A DNA stretch of 64,000 nt from Gemmiger sp. An87 (GTDB lineage: Bacteria > Bacillota > Clostridia > Oscillospirales > Ruminococcaceae). The stretch lies in assembly GCF_002159185.1 (NCBI RefSeq), contig NZ_NFHD01000009.1, positions 1 through 64,000 of the forward strand. The letters run 5' to 3'. Within the stretch, counting starts at the first letter, position 1, and each line of letters begins with the position of its first letter. The position numbers and the translations under genes are program-made. The notes beneath the pieces are model-generated. The model searched no databases and was not told the DNA's origin. It was given only the letters and a program-made list of their open reading frames with translations. Positions 15,686 through 23,361 of the stretch are shown here, piece after piece.

Positions 15686-16537
15686 TCATTCGTGAATTTT
15701 CAGATTGTGAAGCATCCGGATGAACGCTGGACTGTTATGGTCCACAATGCCACTGCGTCCGGTGTCCAAAGCGTCAATTCGTTCCATCTCTTCGGGGGTT
15801 AAGGCAAAATCCCAGATATCAAAATTTTGCTCCATGCGATTTTTGTGTACGGTTTTCGGGATGACCACAACACCTCGCTGAATGTTCCAGCGCAGCGCTA
15901 CCTGAGCAGCAGTTTTGCCGTGGGAACGGCCGATTTCGGTCAATACAGGATTCGTGAAAAGCCCGAATTGTCCTTCTGCAAAGGGGCCCCATGCTTCGGG
16001 AATCACCCCATAGTCCGCCATGACCTTCATAGCTTCTTTCTGATGGAAGAAGGGATGAATCTCAACCTGGTCCACAGCAGGCTTTACGGTTACGGATTCG
16101 CAGAAGTCCAGCAATCGGGCAGCGTTGAAATTGCTTACGCCGATGGCCCGCAGGCGGCCTTCCCGATAGGCCTCCTCCATTGCCCGCCAAGCGCCGATGT
16201 AATCGCCCACCGGTTGGTGGATCAGATACAGATCCAGATAATCCAGACCCAGATTGTCTAGAGAAGTCTGAATGGCTTTTTTTGCCGCCTCATAACTTGC
16301 ATCCTGAACCCACAGTTTGGTGGTAATGAACAGCTCCTCACGGGGAACGCCGCACTTGGCGATGGCGGCACCCACGGCTTTCTCGTTCATATAGGCCGCC
16401 GCCGTGTCAATGAGGCGGTAGCCGGTGGCAATGGCATCCAGCACTGCCTGCTCGCACTGAATCGGGTCTGGTACCTGGAAAACGCCAAATCCCTCTAAAG
16501 GCATTTTTACACCGTTGTTCAAGGTTACATAATCCAT
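15686..16537 (-). CDS. Aldo/keto reductase (2,5-diketo-D-gluconate reductase-like)
   Basis: The 283-residue NADPH-dependent TIM-barrel reductase has the signature GYRLIDTAAAYMNEKAVG (catalytic Asp and Tyr near residues 45-50), FITTKLWV (catalytic Lys), LIHQPVGDY (catalytic His) and the C-terminal cofactor site VVIPKTVHKNRM. No Fe-S domain. Start at 16537 has GGAG 9 nt upstream; an ATG at 16552 lies within that site. It is divergent from a LysR regulator with a 23-bp palindrome between them, so that regulator is its probable controller. Confidence 0.93.
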   Translation of the reverse strand: MDYVTLNNGVKMPLEGFGVFQVPDPIQCEQAVLDAIATGYRLIDTAAAYMNEKAVGAAIAKCGVPREELFITTKLWVQDASYEAAKKAIQTSLDNLGLDYLDLYLIHQPVGDYIGAWRAMEEAYREGRLRAIGVSNFNAARLLDFCESVTVKPAVDQVEIHPFFHQKEAMKVMADYGVIPEAWGPFAEGQFGLFTNPVLTEIGRSHGKTAAQVALRWNIQRGVVVIPKTVHKNRMEQNFDIWDFALTPEEMERIDALDTGRSGIVDHNSPAFIRMLHNLKIHE

Positions 16538-16631
16538 TTTCACACACTCCATTCGGATTTAACATAGTTGATGGTTCTGAAACCTATTGTACCGGCAGAG
16601 AATATCAAAGTACAGAATTGGTTTCACATAG

Positions 16632-16654
16632 CAGTATTCGTTAAACGAATACTG
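16632..16654. promoter_or_regulatory. Palindromic LysR operator candidate
   Basis: CAGTATTCGTT and AACGAATACTG are perfect 11-bp arms around a single A. It contains the T-N11-A layout typical of LysR sites (ATTC...GAAT) and sits immediately before the LysR -35 box. Confidence 0.7.
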
Positions 16655-16656
16655 GA

Positions 16657-16685
16657 TTGCTGCGGATGGCACACTTTGTTATAAT
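16657..16685 (+). promoter_or_regulatory. Sigma-A promoter of the LysR gene at 16709
   Basis: TTGCTG and a perfect TATAAT are spaced by 17 nt, directly downstream of the palindrome, which suggests autoregulation. Confidence 0.75.
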
Positions 16686-16708
16686 GGAGAAAAAGGGGAG
16701 TGTTATGG

Positions 16709-17578
16709 ATGGAATTGGAGCAACTGCGGCAGCTGGTGGCCTTTACGGAATACGGTACGCTCTCTAAGGCAGCGGAGGCGTTACACCTTTCGCAGCCTTC
16801 TCTGAGCCGGACCATGCAGGCACTGGAAGAAGAATTGCAGGGGAAGCTTTTTGTCCGGCAGAAAAACCGCATTGTGCTGAATGAAACAGGATGGATTGCT
16901 GTGGAGCAGGCCCGAAAGGTTCTTTCTGCAGCAGAGGAGCTGGCCGAGCGGGTAAGGCTGGCCGAACGCTCCCGGCAAAGCATCAGCCTGGGGGCCTGTG
17001 CGCCGGTTCCCATTCAGGATCTGAGGCCACTGCTGCGGGAACTATATGGTGAAATCACCGTTTCTGCGGAGTTGAGGGATACGGATGAGGCGCTGCTGGA
17101 GGGACTTCGCCAGAGGGAATATCAGATTGTGGTTACCCACCAGAAGCCGCCCGAGGACGATGCGCTGTTCTGCTTCCCTTATCGGGAGGAGCATCTCAGC
17201 CTGCTGGTGCCTGCGGGGCACTCTCTGGCAATGCTGCCGGTTATTCATGCGAGCGACCTGGCCAATCAGAACCTTCTGCTCTATTCTGAGATCGGCTTTT
17301 GGACGCAGGTTTGCCGGGAAAAGCTGCCCGAGGCTCATTTCCTTTTCATGAACGAATGGGATGCATTTGGGGAGCTTGCAGGGCTGGGGGCGTTTCCGTG
17401 CTTTGTTACAGATGCCTTTTCTCACCGGACGCAGGCTGTGGATAAGGTGGTGATTCCCATTGAGGATCGGGATTTTCAAACCACGTATTATTTTGTGTGT
17501 ATGGTGCAGGAACAGGAAAAATTCCGTGAGCTCATCACTCGCCTTAAGGAAAAACGCTTCCGTACAGAACCGCTGTAA
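16709..17578 (+). CDS. LysR-family transcriptional regulator
   Basis: The 289-residue protein has the LysR helix-turn-helix (LSKAAEALHLSQPSLSRTMQ, residues 18-38) and an effector-binding domain (about 88-285). Start at 16709 has GGGGAG 8 nt upstream; GTG at 16700 is too close. It is transcribed away from the aldo/keto reductase at 15686-16537, its likely target. Effector unknown. Confidence 0.92.
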   Translation: MELEQLRQLVAFTEYGTLSKAAEALHLSQPSLSRTMQALEEELQGKLFVRQKNRIVLNETGWIAVEQARKVLSAAEELAERVRLAERSRQSISLGACAPVPIQDLRPLLRELYGEITVSAELRDTDEALLEGLRQREYQIVVTHQKPPEDDALFCFPYREEHLSLLVPAGHSLAMLPVIHASDLANQNLLLYSEIGFWTQVCREKLPEAHFLFMNEWDAFGELAGLGAFPCFVTDAFSHRTQAVDKVVIPIEDRDFQTTYYFVCMVQEQEKFRELITRLKEKRFRTEPL

Positions 17579-17613
17579 GGGTGAAAAAGTTAATGTTCCT
17601 TATGCTTCTGAAA

Positions 17614-17684
17614 AAGGCCCGCTCTTCGGCAAAGAGCGGGCCTTAAACGAAATAAAAAACACCACAGCCGAAACTGCGGTGTTT
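17614..17684 (+). terminator. Two tandem hairpins after the LysR gene
   Basis: The first is AAGGCCCGCTCTT / AAGAGCGGGCCTT with loop CGGCA (17614-17644). The second, at 17658-17684, pairs AAACACCACAG with CTGCGGTGTTT (one mismatch). Neither has a long T tract on the plus strand, so termination may be partial. Confidence 0.6.
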
Positions 17685-17785
17685 ACTGTTGGAACATCGA
17701 AACACTATAGAGGCCAAAGCATTTCGGAGATTGAGCAGCAGTGAGTGTGATGCCCTTGCCTTCTGTGGCAAATCATGTAGCAGTA

Positions 17786-17794
17786 TGCTATACT
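17786..17794 (+). promoter_or_regulatory. Extended -10 promoter of the zinc-ribbon gene
   Basis: TGCTATACT matches the TGnTATAAT extended -10 form. No good -35 box is present. It lies 40 nt upstream of the start codon. Confidence 0.45.
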
Positions 17795-17834
17795 GAAACT
17801 GATCCATACGAATTTGGAAGGGAGCGGTATTGTA

Positions 17835-18026
17835 ATGAATTGTCCATTTTGCGGAGCAGAAATGATACAGGGCAAAGTGTGCAGCCGTGGGGCATTATGG
17901 TGGCAGAGCGAATCGCATCGCCACCGTCTGAATGATGAGGGCGGTCTCGTGGCAAAATTGAGTGGCTACAGGGTCACCGCATACCGCTGTGAGAAATGCA
18001 AAAAAATCATAGTGGATGATAAATAG
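17835..18026 (+). CDS. Small zinc-ribbon protein
   Basis: The 63-residue protein has two CxxC pairs, CPFC at residues 3-6 and CEKC at about 53-56, forming a four-cysteine zinc ribbon around a central GALWWQSE / VAKLSGYRVTAYRC segment. It resembles the short family of uncharacterised zinc-ribbon proteins (DUF6487 type) common in Clostridia. Start at 17835 has GGGAG about 10 nt upstream. Function unknown. Confidence 0.82.
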   Translation: MNCPFCGAEMIQGKVCSRGALWWQSESHRHRLNDEGGLVAKLSGYRVTAYRCEKCKKIIVDDK

Positions 18027-18064
18027 GTAACGAACACAGACCCGAAGATATCGCTTATTAGTTG

Positions 18065-18102
18065 AAAAAAGGTCGTGAAATCAACGATTTCACGACCTTT
18101 TC
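18065..18102 (-). terminator. Terminator of tRNA-Ala
   Basis: GGTCGTGAAATC / GATTTCACGACC (loop of 4 nt) is followed on the minus strand by TTTTTTCAAC, directly after the tRNA CCA end. On the plus strand it could also end the zinc-ribbon transcript. Confidence 0.88.
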
Positions 18103-18178
18103 TGGTGGACCTGGAGGGATTCGAACCCTTGACCTCTGCGATGCGAACGCAGCGCTCTCCCAACTGAGCTACAGGCCC
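18103..18178 (-). tRNA. tRNA-Ala (anticodon CGC)
   Basis: The 76-nt tRNA has acceptor strands GGGCCTG and CAGGTCC, with the G3:U70 wobble pair that is the identity element of alanine tRNA, an encoded CCA, anticodon loop TTCGCAT and T-loop GGTTCGAATCC. The anticodon CGC reads GCG. Confidence 0.95.
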
Positions 18179-18198
18179 GTATGAAGATTACTTTTCAT

Positions 18199-18226
18199 AT
18201 TTTACTCCATTTTTTTGAAAAGTCAA
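18199..18226 (-). promoter_or_regulatory. Promoter of tRNA-Ala
   Basis: On the minus strand TTGACT and TAAAAT are spaced by 16 nt, about 20 nt before the tRNA 5' end. Confidence 0.75.
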
Positions 18227-18320
18227 TACCAAAAAGTAAAAAATCGAGCACGTTTTTGATTTTCCGGCCAGAGCAGTTCAAACGCAAAGAAGCTGTTTGA
18301 AAATGCTCTGGCCGAAGAAA

Positions 18321-19154
18321 TCAACTTCGACGAAGACGCAGCTGCCAGAATGCTACAGCACTGGCGGCGGCAACATTCAGCGAGTCCACACCGTGTTCCA
18401 TGGGAATCATTACAGTGTAATCACAACGGGCAATGGTCTGATGACTCAGCCCGTCGCCTTCGGTGCCCAGCAGAACAGCCAGCTTTTCTTCCTGCTGCAG
18501 CCGTGGGTCATCGATGGAGATCGCCCGTTCATCCAGCGCCATCGCTGCTGTGGCAAAACCATGCCGGTGCAGCAGTTCCATGCCCGCCTCAGGCCAATCC
18601 GCAGGGCAATCTCCAATACGCGCCCAGGGTACCTGAAAGATGGTGCCCATGCTGACCCGTACCGCCCGGCGGCACAGCGGGTCGCAGCAGGTGGGGGTGA
18701 GCAGGACTGCATCCATGCCAAGGGCGGCAGCCGAGCGGAAAATCGCGCCCATATTGGTGGAGTCCACAATGCCTTCCAGTACAGCAATCCGCCGCGAACC
18801 ATCGAGAAGCGCTTCGGCCTTCTGGAGTTCGGGGCGCTGCATGGCGCACAGAATTCCCCGGGTGAGAGCATAGCCGGTAAGGCTGGCCAGTACATCCCGG
18901 TCAGCGGTGTAAACCGGTATCCCGGGGCAGCGCTCCATCAGCGGGGCACCCTGGCCCTGCAGATGTCGCCTCTCCATCAAAAAGGAAAGGGGAACACAGC
19001 CTGCATTTAAGGCCAACTCAATCACCTTCGGGCTTTCGGCGATGAAAACGCCGCGTTCGGTTTCCATCCGGGTTCTCAGCTGGGCTTCGGTCAGCCGGGC
19101 GTACACATCCAGTTCAGGAAAATTCAAATCGGTAATTTCGATAATTTTATTCAT
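18321..19154 (-). CDS. TrmH/SpoU-family RNA 2'-O-methyltransferase
   Basis: The 277-residue protein has an N-terminal substrate-binding region (about 1-100) and a C-terminal SPOUT methyltransferase domain with its three motifs: EGIVDSTNMGAIFRSAAALG (about 128-147), LLGTEGDGLS (about 228) and IPMEHGVDSLNVAAASAVAFW (about 250-270). These form the trefoil-knot SAM site. It methylates a ribose in rRNA or tRNA; the exact target is not predictable. The ribosome binding site is weak (AAGTGAG). It is a single-gene unit. Confidence 0.92.
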   Translation of the reverse strand: MNKIIEITDLNFPELDVYARLTEAQLRTRMETERGVFIAESPKVIELALNAGCVPLSFLMERRHLQGQGAPLMERCPGIPVYTADRDVLASLTGYALTRGILCAMQRPELQKAEALLDGSRRIAVLEGIVDSTNMGAIFRSAAALGMDAVLLTPTCCDPLCRRAVRVSMGTIFQVPWARIGDCPADWPEAGMELLHRHGFATAAMALDERAISIDDPRLQQEEKLAVLLGTEGDGLSHQTIARCDYTVMIPMEHGVDSLNVAAASAVAFWQLRLRRS

Positions 19155-19238
19155 ATTATAATACTCACTTGTATTGCAGGGTGGATGATGCAGAAAAGCA
19201 TGCCGGTTTCGGTCGCTTTTCTTGCTCAGAATGGTTCT

Positions 19239-19247
19239 ATTATATCA
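19239..19247 (-). promoter_or_regulatory. Extended -10 promoter of the TrmH-like gene
   Basis: On the minus strand TGATATAAT is a perfect extended -10 element, 85 nt upstream of the start codon. Confidence 0.6.
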
Positions 19248-19295
19248 TGCCGGCAGCCGCGGCGCCAGGCGAAGTAAAACGAAGAATAAAACCTG

Positions 19296-19324
19296 TTGCA
19301 CGGTATGACATATTTCGCTACTAT
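19296..19324 (+). promoter_or_regulatory. Promoter of the Spo0A-like / histidine kinase pair
   Basis: TTGCAC and TACTAT are spaced by 17 nt, about 89 nt before the GTG start at 19413. Confidence 0.6.
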
Positions 19325-19412
19325 TATATTAGGCAATGATACGCCCAAGCGGCCGAAGGCACTGCGTAGTGCCGCATTGGGCAGGAAAAAGATAAATGGT
19401 GGGAAGTTTTAC

Positions 19413-20201
19413 GTGGAAAAAGGCAATCGAGAACAGGTGCGGGAGGCAGTGAAAAACATCGTGTTGGTTTATGCCGACCCCATTATGCTGCAAACCCTGA
19501 ACTGCCTGCTGAATATGAACGGTTATCAGGTCGTGAATTCCTTTCAGACCGGGCGCAGTGCCCTGCGCTTTTTGAAAAGTGGCCCGCAGGTGGACCTTGT
19601 TCTGCTGGGTTGCTATCTGCAGGATATGGACACCGTGCGCTTTCTGCGGCAGATGGAGCAGGAATGTACAGACCAGCGCCTGCGCGTGATCCTGACCGGC
19701 CCGGCCCGCTACATCGAGCTGGTGGAACAGGGTCACTTGTCAAACTGTGTGGATTATTATATGATAGAGCCATACGATCCGGACGATCTGCTGTCTGCGC
19801 TGGCGATGTTTTCACCGGCGCGCCGTTTACCTCAGGTCACACCGATGGATAAAATCATTCACCGGCAGCTGCGCGCGCTGGGTGTTTCCGATACGATGGA
19901 AGGATATTGGTATCTGGGTGGCTGTCTGCAGGAGTGGCTGCGACTGATCGGCTGCGGGCAGGTGCCCCAGATGAAAAGCGTACTGCCGGGTGTGGCACGC
20001 TATCATGGTGTGGCGGTAAAAGCGGTGGAAAGCGGGATTCATCGGGTGATCCTGCAGCTGAAAAAAGAGGGGAAGATCCCTGCTCCCTATCAAAAAATGA
20101 AGCCGTTTCTTGGATGGCTGGCAGATCGTGTCTGGGCGGAATCCTTGCAGGAAGGTTTGAACGACGGTTATGAACAAGAGCCTGGAACAACAACTGTATG
20201 A
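19413..20201 (+). CDS. Spo0A-like protein with degenerate receiver domain
   Basis: The 262-residue protein has an N-terminal response-regulator receiver fold (about 14-128) and a C-terminal domain like the DNA-binding domain of Spo0A (about 138-215: PMDKIIHRQLRALGVS, MEGYWYLGGCLQEWLR, LPGVARYHGV, AVESGIHRVI). In the receiver the phospho-acceptor aspartate is replaced by Gly66 (DLVLLGCYL), the acidic pair is reduced to Ala21-Asp22, and the conserved lysine is Glu119 (IEPYD); Thr95 remains. It therefore should not be phosphorylated in the usual way. GTG start chosen with GGGAAG 6 nt upstream; a TTG at 19296 lies in the promoter. It overlaps the kinase gene by 32 nt. A different canonical Spo0A may exist outside the window. 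Confidence 0.75.
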   Translation: MEKGNREQVREAVKNIVLVYADPIMLQTLNCLLNMNGYQVVNSFQTGRSALRFLKSGPQVDLVLLGCYLQDMDTVRFLRQMEQECTDQRLRVILTGPARYIELVEQGHLSNCVDYYMIEPYDPDDLLSALAMFSPARRLPQVTPMDKIIHRQLRALGVSDTMEGYWYLGGCLQEWLRLIGCGQVPQMKSVLPGVARYHGVAVKAVESGIHRVILQLKKEGKIPAPYQKMKPFLGWLADRVWAESLQEGLNDGYEQEPGTTTV

Positions 20202-21051
20202 AGAAAAGCAGAGGGGAGCGCTGTGCTCCGGTCTCTCTCACGAAATTTATCAGGCATTGTCTGCAATCCGGGCTTCCAGCGGGCTTTTGCGGCAGGCCAT
20301 GGACAAGGAGTCGCCCCAGGCCTGCGGTCAGCTGGGCTGGGTGTTTGAAAACATTGATCAAAGTACCTTGCGGCTCAGCCGTGTGGCGGAAAACCTGCAG
20401 GACCTTTTGCAGGCGGAGCGGGGTACGCTGGTGCCGCGCATGGAGTCTCTGGACCTGAAAAGTCAGTACGGGGAAGCGATGGCGCTGCTGGCCAATGGCG
20501 CTAAGCTTTATGGTGTCTCTCTGGAATGGGAATGCGGCCTGGAAAAGCCGCTCTTTCTTCCGGCAGACAGCGACTGGGCCGATAAGATCCTGCTGCATCT
20601 GGTGACCAATGCGGTGCTGTGCAGCGAACGGGGTCAGGTGGTGAAGGTGTCGCTTCAGCAGGGGGAAACAGCGCTGGTCCTCACGGTGGAAGATCAGGGC
20701 CCGGGCCTGCCCGACTGGGTGAAGGGGCATCTGTTCGAGGCCTTTGTGGGGCAGTATGATCCCATGGGGGAAGGCGCGGCTACCGGTGCGGGGCTGGGCC
20801 TTTATCTGGCGCATATGTATGCAGAAGCAATGGGCTGGACGCTGGAGCTGAACAGCTCGCAGCGGGGAACAAAAGCCTGTGTTTTGATCCCGTTTGCCCA
20901 GGCAGAGACGCTGACCGGCGCAGCTGTTGAACCGGTGCTGCGAAGCGACGGGCGCGGCTGGCAGAAGTCTGTGCAGCGAAGCCGCGTTCTGGCGGAGCTG
21001 GGTTTATGGCAGGCCCGCAAGATCACGGATGAGGAACGGGAAAGCAGATAA
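20170..21051 (+). CDS. Soluble sensor histidine kinase
   Basis: The 293-residue protein has no membrane segment. A dimerisation helix carries an H-box-like SGLSHEIYQALSAI (His24), in which the usual R-T/N-P-L after HE is lost, followed by an HATPase domain with N-box HLVTNAVLCSE (about 145), G1 VEDQGPGLPD (about 178) and G2 GAGLGLYLA (about 210). A basic 45-residue tail follows. It overlaps the Spo0A-like gene, so the two are co-translated, yet that protein lacks the phospho-acceptor; the kinase may serve another regulator or act by binding. Confidence 0.82.
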   Translation: MNKSLEQQLYEEKQRGALCSGLSHEIYQALSAIRASSGLLRQAMDKESPQACGQLGWVFENIDQSTLRLSRVAENLQDLLQAERGTLVPRMESLDLKSQYGEAMALLANGAKLYGVSLEWECGLEKPLFLPADSDWADKILLHLVTNAVLCSERGQVVKVSLQQGETALVLTVEDQGPGLPDWVKGHLFEAFVGQYDPMGEGAATGAGLGLYLAHMYAEAMGWTLELNSSQRGTKACVLIPFAQAETLTGAAVEPVLRSDGRGWQKSVQRSRVLAELGLWQARKITDEERESR

Positions 21052-21060
21052 AAGTGTTAC

Positions 21061-21093
21061 GCCGGGGAAGGTTTTCCCCGGCATTATTTTTTG
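21061..21093 (+). terminator. Terminator after the kinase gene
   Basis: GCCGGGGAA / TTTTCCCCGGC forms a 9-10-bp stem followed by ATTATTTTTTG. Confidence 0.88.
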
Positions 21094-21100
21094 TTTATTG

Positions 21101-21129
21101 TTTACAAGAAATATGTTTTATTGTAAAAT
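21101..21129 (+). promoter_or_regulatory. Promoter of the pyrH-polC operon
   Basis: TTTACA and TAAAAT are separated by exactly 17 nt, 38 nt before the pyrH start. Confidence 0.8.
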
Positions 21130-21167
21130 AGGAACAAATATAATATGGATCAGGCGGTGTATTGGTT

Positions 21168-21878
21168 TTGGATACAAAATACAAGCGTATTTTATTGAAG
21201 GTCAGCGGGGAGGCACTGGCGGGCAGCAAGGGCACCGGGTTCGATGAACCCACCATGGAGGCCATCTGCCGCGGCATCAAGCAGGCATATGATCTGGGCG
21301 TACAGATCGGCCTGGTTGTGGGCGGTGGTAACTTCTGGCGCGGCCGTTCCAGCGGCAGCATGGAGCGCACCTGCGCCGATAAGATCGGCATGCTCGCAAC
21401 CGTGATGAATTGCCTTGCAGTGGCGGATCAGCTCCGGCAGCTGGGTGTTCCCGCGCAGGTCCAGACCTCGATCGTCATGCCTCAGGTGGCTTCTGTGTTC
21501 ACCCGTGACAGCGCGGTGGAGAGCATGGAGGCCGGCAACGTGATTCTGTTCGGCGGCGGCACCGGCAACCCGCTCTTCTCCACGGATACTGCCAGTGCGC
21601 TGCGTGCCATTGAAACGGGCTGTGACGTGATGTTCAAGGCCACCATGGTGGACGGCGTGTACGACAAAGACCCGAAAAAAAACGCGGATGCCGTGAAGTA
21701 CGACCAGCTTACCTTCACTGAGGTGCTGGAAAAGAACCTGGCCGTAATGGACGGTACCGCGGCCACCCTCTGCCGGGAGAACAAGCTCCCGATTCTGGTG
21801 TTCGACCTGAAGGACCCGGACAATATCGCAAGAGCGGTGCGCGGCGAAACCATCGGCACCCTGGTTGTGGAGGAGTAA
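21168..21878 (+). CDS. pyrH: UMP kinase
   Basis: The 236-residue amino-acid-kinase-fold enzyme phosphorylates UMP to UDP. Diagnostic segments are KYKRILLKVSGEAL at the N-terminus, VVGGGNFWRGR (about 45-55), FGGGTGNPLFSTDTAS (about 128) and VDGVYDKDPKKN (about 160). A TTG start at 21168 puts AGGCGGTG 8 nt upstream and gives the usual N-terminus; another TTG at 21162 is possible. First gene of an eight-gene operon. pyrH-frr is one of the most conserved bacterial gene pairs. Confidence 0.95.
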   Translation: MDTKYKRILLKVSGEALAGSKGTGFDEPTMEAICRGIKQAYDLGVQIGLVVGGGNFWRGRSSGSMERTCADKIGMLATVMNCLAVADQLRQLGVPAQVQTSIVMPQVASVFTRDSAVESMEAGNVILFGGGTGNPLFSTDTASALRAIETGCDVMFKATMVDGVYDKDPKKNADAVKYDQLTFTEVLEKNLAVMDGTAATLCRENKLPILVFDLKDPDNIARAVRGETIGTLVVEE

Positions 21879-21985
21879 CAGCGTAGTTCTTGAGAGAAGC
21901 TGCGCTGAAAACCGGCCGCGTATTGCCGCCGGAAAAGCAAAGAGCAAAGGATTCGGCCCCGGGCCGAAGAAAAGGAGTATAACAC

Positions 21986-22540
21986 ATGAGCACTTACACC
22001 AAGCCCTATGAAGACAAGATGAACGGCGCCATTCACCACCTGGGCAAAGAGCTGGCTGCCATCCGTGCCGGCCGCGCCAATCCCGCGATTCTGGACCGTG
22101 TGGCAGTGGACTATTACGGCACTCCCACCCCCATCAATCAGGTAGCCGCGGTGGCTGTGGCGGAAGCGCGCATTCTGACCATCACTCCCTGGGATACCTC
22201 TCTGATTCACCCCATTGAGCATGCGCTGCTGGTCAGCGATATCGGCATCAATCCCACCAACGACGGCCGTGTGATCCGTCTGGTGTTCCCCGCTCCCACT
22301 GAGGAGCGCCGCCGTCAGCTCACCAAGGACGTGCAGAAGCTGGGCGAGGAGACCAAGGTTGCAGTGCGCAATGTGCGTCGTGAGGCCATGGATAAGTTCA
22401 AGACCCTGAAAAAGAACAGCGAAATTACCGAGGACGACCAGAAGAATCTGGAAGAAGAGATGCAGAAGATCACCGATAAGTTCGTCAAGCAGATCGACAA
22501 GGACTGCGAGGCCAAGAACAAGGAGATCATGGAGATCTGA
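21986..22540 (+). CDS. frr: Ribosome recycling factor
   Basis: The 184-residue protein is the standard length and shows the family hallmarks RAGRANPAILDRVAVDYYGTPT-type region near residue 30 and the three-helix-bundle C-terminus with VRNVRREAMDKFK. It splits post-termination ribosomes with EF-G. AAAAGGAG precedes the ATG by 9 nt. The 107-nt gap to pyrH has no promoter of note. Confidence 0.97.
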   Translation: MSTYTKPYEDKMNGAIHHLGKELAAIRAGRANPAILDRVAVDYYGTPTPINQVAAVAVAEARILTITPWDTSLIHPIEHALLVSDIGINPTNDGRVIRLVFPAPTEERRRQLTKDVQKLGEETKVAVRNVRREAMDKFKTLKKNSEITEDDQKNLEEEMQKITDKFVKQIDKDCEAKNKEIMEI

Positions 22541-22561
22541 TCCCCGGGCAACAAATATTAT

Positions 22562-22590
22562 GTGCCGCGTGCGAGCTTTGCGCGCGGCAC
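22562..22590 (+). other. Intra-operon hairpin between frr and uppS
   Basis: GTGCCGCGTGC and GCGCGCGGCAC form a GC-rich stem with a 7-nt loop and no T tract. It may stabilise the frr 3' end or mark an mRNA processing site. Confidence 0.5.
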
Positions 22591-22618
22591 CACTTTGTAA
22601 CAGGAGAGATTTGCGCTT

Positions 22619-23332
22619 ATGCCACAACCGGAAAATTTTGCAAAAGGGCTCAGCATCGGTATCATTATGGATGGAAATGGCCGTTGGGCCAAAAAGCGGG
22701 GCCTTCCCCGGACTGCCGGCCATAAAAAAGGGGCAGAGGTTTTTCAGGATATTACCCGTTACTGCAATTCCATTGGGGTGGAGTCGGTCACCTTCTACGC
22801 CTTTTCCACCGAAAACTGGAAGCGCCCCTATGAAGAGGTGGGGGCGATCATGAAGCTGTTCGGGGAATACCTTATCAAGGCCTTCGATTACGAAAAGGAA
22901 AACAATCGGGTCGTTTTTCTGGGTGATCGCAGCGCGCTGGAGCCCAAGCACCAAAAGCTGATGAATGAAATCGAGACCAAAACTGCGAACAATACCGGTA
23001 TGACGCTGAATATTGCGGTAAACTATGGTGGCCGGCAGGAAATTGTGCGTGCGACACGCATCCTGGCGGAAAAGGTGAAGAACGGTGAGCTTCGGCCCGA
23101 GGAGATCACCGAAGACCTGATGAGCGCCCATATGTATACCTGTGGTCAGAAGGACCCGGATTTCATCCTGCGGCCCAGCGGAGAAAAGCGCCTGTCCAAT
23201 TTCATGTTGTGGCAGGCCGCCTACTCGGAGCTGGTGGAGATGGACGTCCTTTGGCCGGACTTTACCCGCGCCGATCTTGATCTGGCAATCGAGGAGTTCA
23301 ACCGGCGCAGCCGTCGCTTTGGCGGGATTTGA
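22619..23332 (+). CDS. uppS: Isoprenyl (undecaprenyl diphosphate) synthase
   Basis: The 237-residue cis-prenyltransferase has IIMDGNGRWAKKRGL (residues 15-29, catalytic Asp), GHKKG, TFYAFSTENW, and the C-terminal RPSGEKRLSNFMLWQAAYSE with the Mg-binding glutamate. It makes the C55 lipid carrier for peptidoglycan. AGGAGA lies 9 nt upstream of the ATG. The stop is 30 nt from the cdsA start. Confidence 0.96.
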   Translation: MPQPENFAKGLSIGIIMDGNGRWAKKRGLPRTAGHKKGAEVFQDITRYCNSIGVESVTFYAFSTENWKRPYEEVGAIMKLFGEYLIKAFDYEKENNRVVFLGDRSALEPKHQKLMNEIETKTANNTGMTLNIAVNYGGRQEIVRATRILAEKVKNGELRPEEITEDLMSAHMYTCGQKDPDFILRPSGEKRLSNFMLWQAAYSELVEMDVLWPDFTRADLDLAIEEFNRRSRRFGGI

Positions 23333-23361
23333 GCATTGCGGAAAGAAAGGAAAAGCCTGTT

